Below the pieces are notes generated by a model. It was not told where the DNA came from, did not search any database, and saw only the letters and a program-made list of their open reading frames with translations. The position numbers and the translations under genes were made by a program. From Thozetella sp. PMI_491 (taxonomy: Eukaryota > Ascomycota > Sordariomycetes > Chaetosphaeriales > Chaetosphaeriaceae), in assembly GCA_021432635.1 (NCBI GenBank), contig MU270035.1, forward strand, positions 434,001 to 498,000: a stretch of DNA of 64,000 nucleotides. The letters are read 5' to 3'. This document shows positions 36,288-47,488 of this stretch, piece by piece; positions within the stretch are counted from its first letter, which is position 1, and each line of letters starts with the position of its first letter.

Positions 36288-37610
36288 CTATGATTTTATC
36301 ATGAATATCTGCATCATGTTGTTAGCTGGAAGATCGGACGGCTTGTGTAGCCAAGGGGTGTTACCTGACTGAGCGCCTTCGGATCTGAAAACGCCATCCT
36401 CTTTTGCGCAATGAATCGTTTCCTAGCCAGGTGGCGGGCTGAAGTGCCAAGCTCTGGCGTTGAGTAACCGCTGAGCACTGGCGTGGACAGACCGCTGTTG
36501 GAAGGAGTCAAGTTTACAGTGGCGCTCTCCTCAGTTGATGCCTCGTCTTCCTGCTCCTCTTTCCCTTTGCGCTTCTTTTTTGACGATTTTTCAGACGAAT
36601 CGCCAAGTTCCCCATCTAATGACTTCTTTCCCTTCCTCTTCTTCTTCTCCTTATCCTTCTTCCCTTTCCCGAGTTTCCTCGACTTGGAAGTGGTCGAGGC
36701 ATCGACGTCGTCACTAGAACCACTTGGAGTGGAGGTATCCTCTTTGAGCGATTCTTCTTTGTCCGCTCGCCGCTTCTTCCTAGCTTTTGAAGAAGTGCCT
36801 TCATCTTGACCGTCCGCGTTGCTTCCCTTCGACTTTCGAGATTTTTCTTTCTTTCTCTCGGCTGGTACCTTGTCGTCAGATGAAGCCCTAGCGTCTTCAA
36901 CAGTTTTCCTTCGTTTGGACCTCTTGTCTTTCTTGCTGTCCTTCGCCTCACTATCTTCGTCCACTTTTCGCTTCTTCGACTTCTTCACCTTTGTCTCTTG
37001 CGGGATATCCGAAGGGTTCGTCACCGTGCTGTCCTGCTTGGCTTCCATCTCGACCTCTTTGCTTTTTAGAGCCTCAGGGGTAGCACTCCTCTTCTTTGAT
37101 GCCTCTGGCTTCACGTCCGGGACCTCCTTGATCTCGTCTCCCACGAGCAGGCCACCGGAAACGAAGCGCATGGGCCCCCATTTGCGATCCGCATAAAGCG
37201 TCAGCTTAACGCCCTCCCTAGCAACCCTCTCGCTCTCGAGAACTTCTTCGCTCTTGCCGTTCAGCCGTCCAAGTAAGTGTTGGAAGGCGTCCAGGCCAAC
37301 GCATTCATCTCCGTTGTTCCTCTTCGCCCCAAGGCCTAAGTTGTCTTCTTTGAGGACGACACGGATATGGGAGGCACTTGCGTCGGTGTGGAGGTGTGAA
37401 TGAGCTGCGTCCTTGGCTCCAAGGAATTGGCCGGGCTGCCAGCCCTGGGCTCTCAGGATCTTCTGACCAAAAGTGTCGGTGTTGCGGGACCAGCGGGTGT
37501 TGTTGGGGTCGGTCCCAAGTCTCCGTTTGCTGCAGACTGTTAGAGACTACCAATCGTTATATTGGTATCAGCGAGTGTCTTTCTTACTTTTTGGCGGCGG
37601 CAAGACCCAT
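36288..37610 (-). CDS. PXR1: Pxr1/PinX1-like G-patch nucleolar protein, 402 aa
   Basis: Three exons: 37610-37588, 37529-36365 and 36308-36288 (23, 1165 and 21 nt). All keep phase. The protein begins MGLAAAKNKRR and continues with a G-patch ('TRWSRNTDTFGQKILRAQGW', then 'QPGQFLGAKDAAHSH') at about residues 20-70. 'NNGDECVGLDAFQHLLGRLN' and 'WGPMRFVSGGLLVGDEI' follow. There is a very long Lys/Arg/Ser/Glu-rich region with KKKRK-type patches, and a conserved end 'ARKRFIAQKRMAFSDPKAL' plus 'SQIFMIKS', the last supplied by the 21-nt exon. The family helps pre-rRNA and snoRNA processing in the nucleolus through the DEAH helicase Prp43 and can inhibit telomerase. The N-terminal 23-nt exon and the 'IFMIK' tail both match the family pattern, which supports the small exons. 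Confidence 0.93.
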
Positions 37611-38036
37611 GGTGGCGACCGCTCGTCTTTCCGCGAGCGTCCTCGTTGAGAATGGGCCGTTCCTATACAGCGAAGTTTTAGGAGAAATTTTGGCGGGGAA
37701 GACCGGCAATCAATTTGTGCCCTCCCACACCGCACACCGCTTTCGCCAGTTGGTGTCCTAGACTTGAGACGCACAGAGTGGGGCCTCCATGGCTCTTGCC
37801 TGCCGGGATACGCTTTCCAATTGCAGCGGGGACCAGCTTAACCAGTTACTAGGAAGGAAGTACGGAGTGTATAAGTGATGACTCTAGAAGTATTAAAGGG
37901 AGAAGGCACGGGGAGAGTATTTGGCGAAATTGAATATGCATTCTGCTTGAGGCTCATAGAGCCATTCTTTTCCATCGCATCTCAGAGCCGCTTTTTCTAA
38001 ACTTGTTTAAATTTGGCCGACCTATTCACGCATACC
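37611..38036. promoter_or_regulatory. Divergent promoter between PXR1 and the coiled-coil gene
   Basis: A 426-bp region lies between two start codons facing away from each other, so it must hold both promoters. No specific motif was identified. Confidence 0.5.
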
Positions 38037-38600
38037 ATGCCGCGCGAGCGAACAAACTCTACAATCTCCACAGCGCGGCCCGACGATGACGATGCCGGGA
38101 GCGATTACGAGAGAAGACTAAACCGGGCCACGGCGGCGCGGGCTCGCGTTGAGAAGGTGAGCATCGAATACGCTGAATGCCACCTTTGAATCCATTGCTT
38201 GTGCACAGCTCATAGCTTATAGAATCGGGCCAAGCGAGACGCCAAGCGCAAGCAGGTTCTAGCGCAATATATGGATGGCATTTCTGAGTTAAAAGGTCGC
38301 ACCGAGAAGGCTCATGACAAGTATCGGGCCCAGCTGTGAGACCAAGCTACTTGTCCCTCGCATTCTCGTCTAACAAGGTCTAGGATGCGCATGTGGCACG
38401 CCCGTGTAGCTCGGCTCGCCCACGCTATTAAACTGCGTGATGAGAAGCAGAGACAAATTGCTGCGAAGATCAGTGACGTCCAGCAACTGGCAAATAACCT
38501 AGGCGTCCGGCTGCTTGATCTGTATAATGACCGCTGCGCAGATACGTGCCAGTTCGAGGAGGAGAACGCCCGGAACTTCCCGGTAGACAAGGAAGCATGA
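38037..38600 (+). CDS. Small basic coiled-coil protein, 149 aa
   Basis: Three exons: 38037-38156, 38223-38335 and 38384-38600. The introns are 66 and 48 nt and phase is kept. It starts 'MPRERTNSTISTARPDDDDA' and continues into a nearly continuous amphipathic, Arg/Lys/Gln-rich helix ('ATAARARVEKNRAKRDAKRK', 'MDGISELKGRTEKAHDKYRA', 'HAIKLRDEKQRQIAAKISDV'), ending in an acidic tail. No catalytic motif, signal peptide or membrane segment was found. I do not recognise the family. The well-formed CTAAC branch sites and the continuous helix across both junctions support a real gene. Its role could be structural or as a subunit of a larger complex. Confidence 0.72.
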
Positions 38601-38914
38601 TAGAACACAGCCGCCGTCTTGCTTCGATTCGAGACAGATCAGCGCTGCGGGAGAGCAATGGGGCTTGATCGGAGCAAAAAGGTGCCTCGAGGTCGCCCGC
38701 TTCCCGAGGGGAAGTCGAGCGGGCAGTCTGTAGATCGGGATACTTCCTGTGCTAGGCACGAAGTCAGGCCTAGCCCTGACCTAGACAGCGACGGAGCTCT
38801 ATTGGAGTCGCAAGAGAGGAATTGCTCATTCAAGGTCCGGTCTATCCCACATGCTACCCGTAACGCCTTCCTATGGTACATATGATGTGTATTATCTCAT
38901 GTGCGTGCTGCTGC
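38601..38914. other. Convergent 3' intergenic region
   Basis: A 314-bp region between the 3' ends of the coiled-coil gene and COX17. Nothing further seen. Confidence 0.5.
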
Positions 38915-39258
38915 TTAGACCTTGAACCCGAACCCGGCCATGCAGCTCTTGTACTTCTCGATCGTCGTCTGGCAGTCCTTGGCGGGGTCGGCGGCGTTCG
39001 AAAAGAGCATGCACTCGTCGCGCTTGGATTTCTCGTCATTGCAGACACAGCACGGCTGTCACTCGTCCGTCAGCTTCTATTCCAAACGCGGCACAGGCAG
39101 AGGCAGTTTCTCGGGAGGTTACCTTTGGTTTGGATGCTTCACAGCTTTGCACTGACGGCGCGGATGCGCCAGAGGCAATTGGTGCTGTCGGAATGGTCAG
39201 CTTAGAGCTCGTTAGTTGCAGAGGAGAACTTACGTAGCGATACAGCTTGCGACGCCAT
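38915..39258 (-). CDS. COX17: COX17 copper chaperone for cytochrome c oxidase, 75 aa
   Basis: Three small exons on the minus strand: 39258-39234 (25 nt), 39184-39123 (62 nt) and 39055-38915 (141 nt). All keep phase. The protein has the copper-binding 'KPKPCCVC' motif (Cys31, Cys32, Cys34) and twin CX9C pairs (Cys34-Cys44 and Cys57-Cys67). It ends 'EKYKSCMAGFGFKV', a signature of the family. Cox17 carries copper(I) in the mitochondrial intermembrane space to Sco1 and Cox11 for assembly of complex IV, and is imported by the Mia40 disulfide relay. The length is within the family range. There is no N-terminal presequence, as expected. It shares a divergent promoter with the hydrolase gene to its right. 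No single frame is long enough to show this gene without splicing. Confidence 0.95.
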
Positions 39259-39655
39259 AGTTACGTCCTGGAATTGCAATTTGCAATGGGAAAAGGAAAG
39301 TCAGGCTGGAGATGGCGAGATTAGGGATGTTGATTTGTCACTGTCAGTCGCGAACTTTTTTTTGGCCGGCGGATTCCGAGCAGCCATATTACGTCATCAG
39401 GAACCGTCAAACGTACACCACCTTTGAGCTTCGACACATGAGGCTCCTTGGTGACGAAATAAAGCACCTTTAGGGACTGCCATGGTACATCTATATTGAC
39501 TCGCGCGATTTACTTCTATTTTGGCGCTAGGTGCTGCTCCGGACTCCCAGCATCTCTAGCTAAGGTAATGAGCTGCCGGAAGTTGTTGACTGCCCCTTTT
39601 CCCCCACTAACAACCCCCTGAAGCCTAGTCCGTACACGCACCAGCAAGGGACAAC
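39259..39655. promoter_or_regulatory. Divergent promoter between COX17 and hydrolase
   Basis: A 397-bp region between the two opposite start codons. It contains a T-rich patch near 39355. No defined element was recognised. Confidence 0.5.
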
Positions 39656-40851
39656 ATGTTGTCTGTCGAAGACACCCGCGCTCTTTCCATCATGGACTCT
39701 GAGCTGGCTGAGGTATCATCCTTCATTCTATATATGCTCTTGTCTCCAGTCCGGGCCCTAACCGTGCTGTCAGGCGATTAAAGAGCACCCACAGGTGTTC
39801 CGCGCCATGGACCTCCAGACCGACATCTTCCAGGTCCGATCCATACTTTCCACGGTTTCAGATATGAAAAAGGCTAGCAAGCCGACTCCGGAGGCGTTAG
39901 GTTGCCGGGAAGAGGACATTCAGGTACCACTCCGCGACGGAGCCTCGATCATAGCGCGCGTCCATAAGCCACTGGCTTCCCCGGAAGGAGGAGCGCCCGG
40001 GATGGTGGTGTTCCACGGCGGCGGCTTCATTTTTGGCGATCTAGAGACGGAAGCGTGGCTTTGCCATATTTTTACTTCATTGGGGGGCGTGGCTGTCGAC
40101 ATTGACTACCGCTTGGCGCCCGAGCATCCCTTTCCTGGCCCGGTTTACGACTGCTTAGACGGTCTCAAGTGGGCGAGTGCGGCAGACCTCATTTCCGCTG
40201 TAGACGATCTAACCAGTTTCCCAGGTAGCAGAGAATGCGGGGCTGTTAGGAATCGACGCGGAGAAAGGGCTCCTGGTGCTTGGAGAGAGTGCAGGAGCGG
40301 ATATCGCCCTGGCTGTGGCGCACTTGTATCAAGACGAAAAGACTTCGGCCTGGCCGGCACTCACCGGAATCTACGCTGCAGGAAACTCGGCAATGTCGGA
40401 ACACACCTTACCCGAGAAATATAGGGATCACTGGATCAGCTGGAAGCAAAATGCGAAGGCTCCGATGTGGACGGTCGAGTCAATGGCATTGGTGAGAGGT
40501 CAGCTCAGAGACTCGGTCCACGCTTCCCCGCGCCTGCAATGCTGACTCGGGCTATAAGAACACTACAAACCGGATCTTGCCAATCCGCTCGCCGCGCCAA
40601 TTTTATATAACCACGCGGGAATCCCGAAGACGTATTTCCAGGCGTTCGGCCTAGATCCGCTCCGCGACTGTACCCTCATCATGGAGCAGGTCTGGAAAGA
40701 CTCGGGCATCCAAACCAAGCTGGATATATATCCCGGGCTGTGTCATGCCTTCTATATGGAGCTTCCTGGAGTAGATGTCCAGAGCAAAAGTTATTGGAAG
40801 AGGCATCAAAGAGACAGCCTCAACGGGCTCAAGTGGCTCCTGTCGAAGTGA
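39656..40851 (+). CDS. Alpha/beta-hydrolase fold-3 esterase-like protein, about 339 aa
   Basis: Four exons: 39656-39712, 39774-40176, 40232-40498 and 40559-40851. The phases fit. The protein contains the oxyanion-hole motif HGGGF ('MVVFHGGGFIFGD'), the hormone-sensitive-lipase-type 'DYRLAPEHPFPGPVYDCLDG', the nucleophile elbow GESAG (Ser in 'LVLGESAGADIALAVAHL'), an acid in 'FGLDPLRD' and the histidine in 'GLCHAFY'. These are the parts of a Ser-Asp-His triad. It should hydrolyse carboxyl esters or a similar bond in the cytosol, since no signal peptide is seen; the substrate is unknown. The last intron begins GTCAGC, a weaker donor chosen because it restores the frame. Other splice choices near 40170-40235 and 40490-40500 are possible. 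Confidence 0.85.
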
Positions 40852-40968
40852 GATGTTTGCCATGTCGTCTGATTAAGCTATGCCTCGGTCGGGCCGTTAG
40901 CAGCTGATCATGCATCTGCCCTCCCAACGTGCTTAATGCACGGCCATACATGGCAGCCCGATCGGAGC

Positions 40969-43900
40969 CTATCCGATCAAGTCCCCAGCCAACAGCAGCT
41001 GATACTTGTCCACCCCTTCTTTTAACCTCACCAGAGCGGCTGCCGCCATTCCTTTCGCCTCGCTCTCCTCCCCGCCGTCTCCATCTCCGCCCCGGATCCC
41101 CTCGAACACAGAGGCTACCCACTCTTGCGTCTCCACGACCTCTTTCCCCATGTCCTGGCAGATATCCCGCATCCGATCCTGGTTAACCTCAAGCAGTACG
41201 AGGAGTGCAAAAAGCACCGCACGGGTGACCCCGAGGTCCCCAACACAGTGCATCCGCACGCTCGAGCTAAGCAGTACAGCCCACAGCTCAGCGGTCATGT
41301 CAGGGAGGGCAAGGGTGCTGGGTCCAGCTGAGTGAAGGAGTATGCCGAGAGTTTTAATGTAGAGAGCGAGCAACGTTGGTTGGAATAGAATCCCGCGCGT
41401 CCGCGAGACTTTGGAGTGGAGGGCTGCTTGGAAACGCGCCGTGAGCGGGGTGAAGAAGGAGCTCGAGATGAGTTGGGCGGTGGTGTTGGGAATAATTCGG
41501 GTCCTGGGCTTGGTTCTAGATTTGTATTTTACGTTCGACGCGTCTAGACGCGACGTAAAGGTAGATAGCTTGAGCGCATCCGAGCCTGTAACCTTGTCCA
41601 CCGCACTGGCTAGCAAAGGGGCCATGAATGATGAAGTCAACGAATTCGCGATGCTGTCTAGAGCATTTAGCGGGAGAGGCTTAAGATTCGAACGTGACGA
41701 CTGCTCTCTGGAAGTCACGTCGCCGAGGTAGAGCCTCTCTACCTGGGTAGGAAGCGCTTTTGATGGAAAGGACGCTGCCTCGGCATACCCGGAAGTCTCG
41801 AGACCGGCTATCTCTCTAGCGCTGAGACCAAGCACGACCAAGATGGCAGCTCGCTGTGAAATAGAGTAGTCGCCATCAAAAAATGTCTTTGCAAACCATA
41901 GGCACATGGTTTGCGGCTGTGCGACCACTATTGAAATCAAGGCCTGGACTCGCAGATCATAGAAATCTTCGATATCAAACTTGTCTTGCAGCCCGATTAG
42001 AAGAGAGGCGAGTTCATCGGCATGCTCCGAAACCTCAGCGCCATGATTCGCTTTGCGTCGAATCAAGATCGGGGCAGTAGTCAATGCGAGCTTTTGGTGG
42101 TCGTAGCTTTCTGTATCCCGAAGATACCGTATCAAATCCCGTATATAGACGGGGGCTTTGGGCTTGTTGCGTTGAATCAAGGTTGGGTCTTCATCCGAAT
42201 CCTCGGCATCTGAGTCAGGTTTGGCATAAGGGACAAGATCGTCGTCGTCGTCATCGCCTTCAACTTCCTCGATGATGAACCCCAGTTTCGTCGGTCCTCC
42301 TGCAGGTATCCTTTCGGGCTTAGGGGTTGTATTGAATATGTTAAGCGCAAGTGAGGCGGGTACGACGGGAGTTGGCGCTTTCCTCGGTCCCGACTCGCCG
42401 AGCGAAACGAAGCACCCGATATTGTCCGAGACCTGGGTGAGGCTCTTGTACCACTGGGCTTCGCCAGAGTTGGTTTCCCCCGTGTGGAAGTCGAGTTTCT
42501 TGTCGCCTCTGTCAACAAGCGCAGAGAAAGCTTCACCAACTACCATGCCTAGAAGCCTCGCTCGCTGATGTGTGGTAGCCAACCTGTTCGAGATGGTATT
42601 CAACCAGGCGCTCGATCTCATGAGCGCGGTCAGGATCGATGGAGAGAGCCGATAGGCATATCCAGCACTAAGGAGGAGAACTTGGGCATGGGCTATGCCT
42701 TGTTAGAACAAATATTGTACGTGGGGTGAGCGGAAAACTCGCCTTCTTGCTGCAAGACTGGCGAATGCTTGATGTAGAGCTGGTCCCCGAACTGATTAAG
42801 GCTCTTGTCAAGCACTTGGCTCAGGGCCGCTCGGTCCTGGGCGAAGACTGACAGGACCGCGCGCCGAATTCCGACACCTTCGCCCAAACCAGCCCCGGAT
42901 GAGCTTGTCAGCCATGTGACAACATGCTCCCGTCTCGTAGTAGATGCTCCAAGAATGGCGTTTATCGCCCCAGCCACAGAAGAAATGGCGGCAGGAGCAG
43001 ACCTGTCCGACTCGCACGACCCATATCGATCGAGATATGACAACGAGAATAGCTTCAATGTCGCAAACATGACCTTGCGCTGTTCCATTGGGAGCATGCT
43101 GTCTAAGAAGATACTAAAAGTGGCCGGCTTGCTCTGTTGTTGGAAAAGTAGCTTTTGGGTGATAATTTTGACGAGTAGGTCTAGTAGAAGTGGTTAGCCG
43201 TGTGCCGGCCCTCTCTTGTGCCCGCGTACTCACCCGGCTGTCCGAGACGAAGTGCCCGTAGAAATAGGTCTGACAAGAACTTCGTCTCCTTATCAGATGG
43301 CTCCTCCGCCATGGCCATCGCAATAGTGCCACCAAGCCACTCGGCGTACGCTTGAGGATCAGCGACCCAGAATTTCTGGGCATCCTTCTCTCCTCTCTGC
43401 TGAATGATATGCTCAGCCTCGGCGGCAAGCGAAAAGAGCCGCCCTCCTCCTAGTACGGCCAGGATTTCGTGTGACAGTGCTCTCCTTTGTACGTCACTGT
43501 CTCCGGCGGTCGCGGCCGCGGCTGTCCATATCTCATGCACTGCGTCTTCCGGCTGCAGAACTGACCCGAGAAGGTCCAAAGCAACCGTGATGTTGAGAGA
43601 TGCAGCTGACCTCGACCTGTTCTCGTTCCCCTCGGACCGTACCTCTTGGACCAGAGCTCTGAGCCGCACTAGCATGGCATTTATGCCCGTGATGCTCCGC
43701 AGGCATCTCAGAAGCAGCTCTAGCTCCGACGGTCTTTTGGGCTTGCATAGCTCGGGGACTGGCGAGTCTTCCTTTAGCAGTGTCCAGTAGTTTGGCACGA
43801 TTTCTGTGATCAGCACCTGGATGATCTGGGCGCTTTGGGAGCCTGGTCTCGTGATGTTGAGCGGTGACGAGTCGGCCGCGCCGCTACCGAGGACGTGCAA

Positions 43901-44086
43901 GACGGAAACAAGAGACTCATAATCGGGCTCCTGCCTAAGAATGTCAAGGATGGCCTCAGGCGAGGAAGGCGTAAGAGTCGGTTTCGGGGCGGCTGCTGCC
44001 TGCACACTCTTGACCTCCTCCAGAACGGGGGCCTCACTCGGCCGGTATGACGAGCTAACGAGATTCAGGTCTAGCAAGCCGTCCAT
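40969..44086 (-). CDS. TEL2: TEL2, telomere length regulation / TTT complex subunit, about 1004 aa
   Basis: Three exons: 44086-43234, 43180-42743 and 42692-40969. Phases are consistent. It is an all-helical HEAT-like protein. The conserved C-terminal Telomere_reg-2 domain (about residues 610-720) reads 'APVYIRDLIRYLRDTESYDH', 'LTTAPILIRRKANHGAEVSE', 'HADELASLLIGLQDKFDIED' and 'ISQRAAILVVLGLSAREIAG'. An acidic linker ('EVEGDDDDDDLVPYAKPDSD') precedes it. Tel2 works with Tti1 and Tti2 as a co-chaperone with Hsp90 for PIKK kinases (TOR, Tel1/ATM, Mec1/ATR). The second intron begins GC (GAAG|GCGAGT, 42742 downwards), a GC-AG intron of 50 nt. The first ATG with a family-like start is 44086. The gene ends only 117 bp from the convergent hydrolase gene and shares a divergent promoter with UBA3. 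Confidence 0.92.
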
Positions 44087-44513
44087 CTTGACGCACAAGT
44101 GCGGGCTGTGCAGAGGCAATCAAGAGTTCAAGAAGCGGTGGGCGACGAGCTCCTTCAGAGGGACTGGCGGCAGACCATGAGGTGGCGACTAGGAATTCGT
44201 CGGCCTCGAGGTGTGGTGGTGGCTGTAAATGTCTTCCGGAAGAGCTCAGGCGGGTTGTGGCGGCCCTCAGAGCTTCTAGGGACTCGTCCTGCCTATGCTC
44301 TCCGCGCCATAGGGGCTCAGAGTTGCAACTAGGGCCACTAAAGCGACCACACTTGGTAAGCGGTAGAGGATGCACGGGCCATATTCTGCTCTGGGTGATA
44401 ACGATAAGCTAATGCGGGCAGGCAGCCTGGTCGCGGAGCTCTTTACCCCTCCACGCAACGGCCCTCTCCTTGGCCAAGGCAACAAACCCCCCACACCGGA
44501 CGGGCAAGACACA
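44087..44513. promoter_or_regulatory. Divergent promoter between TEL2 and UBA3
   Basis: A 427-bp region between opposite start codons. No motif was assigned. Confidence 0.5.
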
Positions 44514-45883
44514 ATGGCATCGGCGGACGTGTATCCGGGCAGCGAGCCCGCGCGATGGTATGATGCTGACGGATTGGCTGCTTCCCTCCTCGCATCCGGC
44601 TTGGTATTGACGGCGTCCCGTACAGGAAATGGCTGGACTTGGTGCGCACCCGCGCCGGGCCCTTCACCAACGAGGACTTCTTTAACGGACCGGACGTGGC
44701 CTCGACCATGGAACAGATGAAGGTTCTCGTAATTGGCGCCGGAGGGCTCGGGTGCGAACTGCTCAAGGACCTGGCTGCCACCGGCTTCAAGGACATCCAC
44801 GTCATCGACATGGACACGATCGACGTCTCCAACCTCAACCGACAGTTCCTCTTTCGAGCCGACGACGTGGGCAAGTTTAAGGCCGAGGTAGCCGCGCGGA
44901 AGGTCGAGGCGCGCGTCCGGGGCGTCAAGATCACGCCGCACAACTGCAAGATTCAGGACTTCGACGAGGACTTTTACATGCAGTTCCAGCTCGTCATCTG
45001 CGGGCTGGACAGTATCGAGGCCCGTCGGTGGATCAACTCCACGCTGGTCAACATGGTGGACGAGGACGTCGAGGACAGTCTGAAGCCACTGATCGACGGC
45101 GGCACCGAGGGCTTCAAGGGACAGGCGCGAGTCATCCTGCCAACCATCACGTCGTGCATCGAGTGCCAGCTGGACATGCATGCCCCGCGTGCCGCCGTGC
45201 CCCTGTGCACGCTCGCCACCATCCCTCGGCAGCCCGAGCACTGCATCGAGTGGGCACACGTCATCGCCTGGGACAAGGAGAAACCCTTCCCCACGCTGGA
45301 TAAGGACGACCCAGAACACATTACCTGGCTGTACCAGAAGGCACTGGAGCGGGCCCGCGAGTTCCGGATCGAGGGGGTCACGTACTCGATGACGCAAGGC
45401 GTGGTCAAGAACATCATCCCGGCCATTGCCTCGACCAATGCCATAATTGCCGCCGCTTGCTGCAACGAGGCCTTCAAGATCGCCAGCAACAGCGCCCCGG
45501 CGCTAGGCTTCCCGGATAACAACTACATGATGTACTCGGGCGACGACGCCATCTATACCTACACCTTCAAGCACGAGAAGAAGGACGACTGCCCGGTGTG
45601 CGGCAACCTGCCCAAAGACCTGGCCGCTGCCCCCACCATGACCCTCGGCGAGCTGGTCGAGGCTCTCGCTGTCCTCCCGGGTGCCCAGCTCAAGCGACCG
45701 TCCCTGCGATCCGGAACAAAGACGCTCTACATGCAGTCCCCGGCGAGCCTAGAGGAGAAGACTCGGCCGAACCTCGATCTGACGCTTGAAGCTCTCGGAC
45801 TGAACGACGGGGACGAGATCGGCGTTACCGACCTGGCGTTCCTGACCGTTTCGTTCAAGTTCAAGCTGCGGTACAAGTCATGA
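44514..45883 (+). CDS. UBA3: UBA3, catalytic subunit of the NEDD8-activating enzyme E1, 433 aa
   Basis: Two exons, 44514-44557 and 44626-45883, join in phase to give 'EPARWKWLDLVRTRAGPFTN'. The adenylation domain has the ATP motif 'VLVIGAGGLGCELLKDLA', 'DMDTIDVSNLNRQFLFRADD' and 'GGTEGFKGQARVI'. Zinc-binding cysteines are in 'SCIECQ' and 'DDCPVCGN'. The catalytic cysteine is in 'AVPLCTLATIPRQPEHCIEW'. The C-terminal part is the ubiquitin-fold domain that recruits the E2 Ubc12. With Ula1/APPBP1 it activates NEDD8 for cullin modification in nucleus and cytosol. All key residues are present and the length is normal. Confidence 0.96.
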
Positions 45884-46304
45884 GCGCAGGGCGAGGCGAG
45901 AAACGCAATGCGCCTAGCACGCGTTTTTTTATACTCTTTTTTTAACTCACTGCTCTAGCAAGGCACGGCGTTGGAGAGACAAAACATACGGGGCGGGCTT
46001 GTACTTTTACGCGTAGAGAGTGAGCTGCTAGGGAGACGGATCAGATGGAGACGAGAGCCGCCGTCTAGGTTGGCGACGCTGCGGTAGTCTGCGTCTCTAA
46101 GTGTTCTGCTATCTCGGTGCGCGCTAGGGGCCCTAAACGCAAGGATACTTCCAATTCATTCGCATTATTAGCAAGAAAATACATCTCTTTTCTCTGTGTC
46201 TCTTTCTCTCTCTTTTTGTCTAAGACGCCCTTTACGCCGATCCCCGAGCCAAATCTGAGGTATGTTGATGTGTGGATATAAGATAGACCAGGGACGGGGA
46301 CGCA
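45884..46304. other. Convergent 3' intergenic region
   Basis: A 421-bp region between the 3' ends of UBA3 and RPAC1. It is T-rich, with pyrimidine repeats near 46190-46220 that may be part of 3' untranslated regions. Confidence 0.5.
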
Positions 46305-47488
46305 TCACCGCACCATGTTAATGACCTGTGCGTGGAGCTTCTCACACTTAACCTTGAGTACCTTCACCGCCTCGAGGAAGAGCTCGTCACTCGGCCACTG
46401 GCCGGTGCTCTCGATCGAGTAGATGAAGTGATCCCTCCGCCGCCCCAGCTTCACCTTGCCATGGAACTCCTCGTGGCGCAGGCACTCTCTACTGACAGTA
46501 TCTTTCATCGGGTCCACCACCACCGCCTTCGTTTCGCCCTCGTGGCCCTCGTAGCCGCTCCCTACCTGTCGCGCCTCCTTCTTGGTGACCTTCTCCAAGC
46601 CGATTACGCCGGCGGGGAAGCACTTTGCAAACTTGTCGGCATCGGCGCCTAGGATCGGCCGGGTGATGGTGATTGTGGGCATCAGGCGGTACGACGCGGT
46701 TGCGACAGGCGAAAACTTTGCGTGCTCAGCCCCGATCCCCTTGTGCATGTGCATGGTCAGGTCGACGACCTGGCCAGGCCGCAGCTTAGCGATCAGGATG
46801 TCTGGGTTGGTGGGTGCGATGACACCGTCGCCGTGAAACACCTTGGACTGGCGCCCGATCGGGGTGAAAACGATGTCCCGCGCATAGACATGCGCGTGGT
46901 GGTACGCCTTGAGCGGATCGGCCTCATCCTCGGCCGCCTCATCGTTGTGTGTGCACTTGACCTGCAGCGCCAGGCTGACCGTGTTGTAGTCGTAGTAACC
47001 GGCGTTGCCGTCGGCTCCCCCTTCGGGCTTCTTGAACCACTTGAGCCACTCCACAATCCCCTCCTTGTTTCCCTTGAACGGGATCAGCCCGAGCCGGTGG
47101 GCAAGCACCTCGTCCTGGATCACCGACGTGTTGTTCTCAATGAAGACATCCTCGATCGCTAGTGTCGGAATCTCCGAGATGATGATGCGCCGGAACGCAT
47201 TGGCGATGGACGCGTCCACCCCTATGAGCGAGAATGAGGCATACAGCGACTGGTTGTCGTGGAACACCACCTGGAGGTTGCGCGCAAACTCGTCGCAGTC
47301 CCACGAGTTGTCCTCGCCGGGGAAGTGTCCTGGGTAGTCGGTGGAGATCGTATCCGTCACTGTCTCGGCGTTGATGCTGACGAGCTACCACATAGTCAGC
47401 TAGGCCCCCCTTCGGCCCTCCATCTCGTTCTGCTACAGCGTACCTTTCGTCGCTCCAGCTCCGCTTGGCTGGGGGTTGAGGGCGCCAT
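46305..47488 (-). CDS. RPC40: RPAC1 (Rpc40), shared alpha-like subunit of RNA polymerases I and III, 374 aa
   Basis: Two exons, 47488-47444 (15 codons) and 47384-46305, with a 58-nt intron in phase 0. The alpha-like assembly domain is clear: 'SIANAFRRIIISEIPTLAIE', 'VFIENNTSVIQDEVLAHRLG' and 'LIPFKGN'. The insert domain follows ('HVYARDIVFTPIGRQ', 'IAPTNPDILIAKLRPGQVVD'), and then the second dimerisation part ('VKLGRRRDHFIYSIESTGQW'). It pairs with Rpc19 as the counterpart of the bacterial alpha dimer and nucleates assembly of Pol I and Pol III in the nucleus. The length and C-terminus are as expected for the family. The small first exon starts MAPSTPSQAELERRK. Confidence 0.96.

Noticed and set aside
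44276-45397. Minus-strand frame of 373 codons opposite UBA3
   Set aside because: It is a shadow of the strongly conserved UBA3 coding sequence, with no family resemblance.
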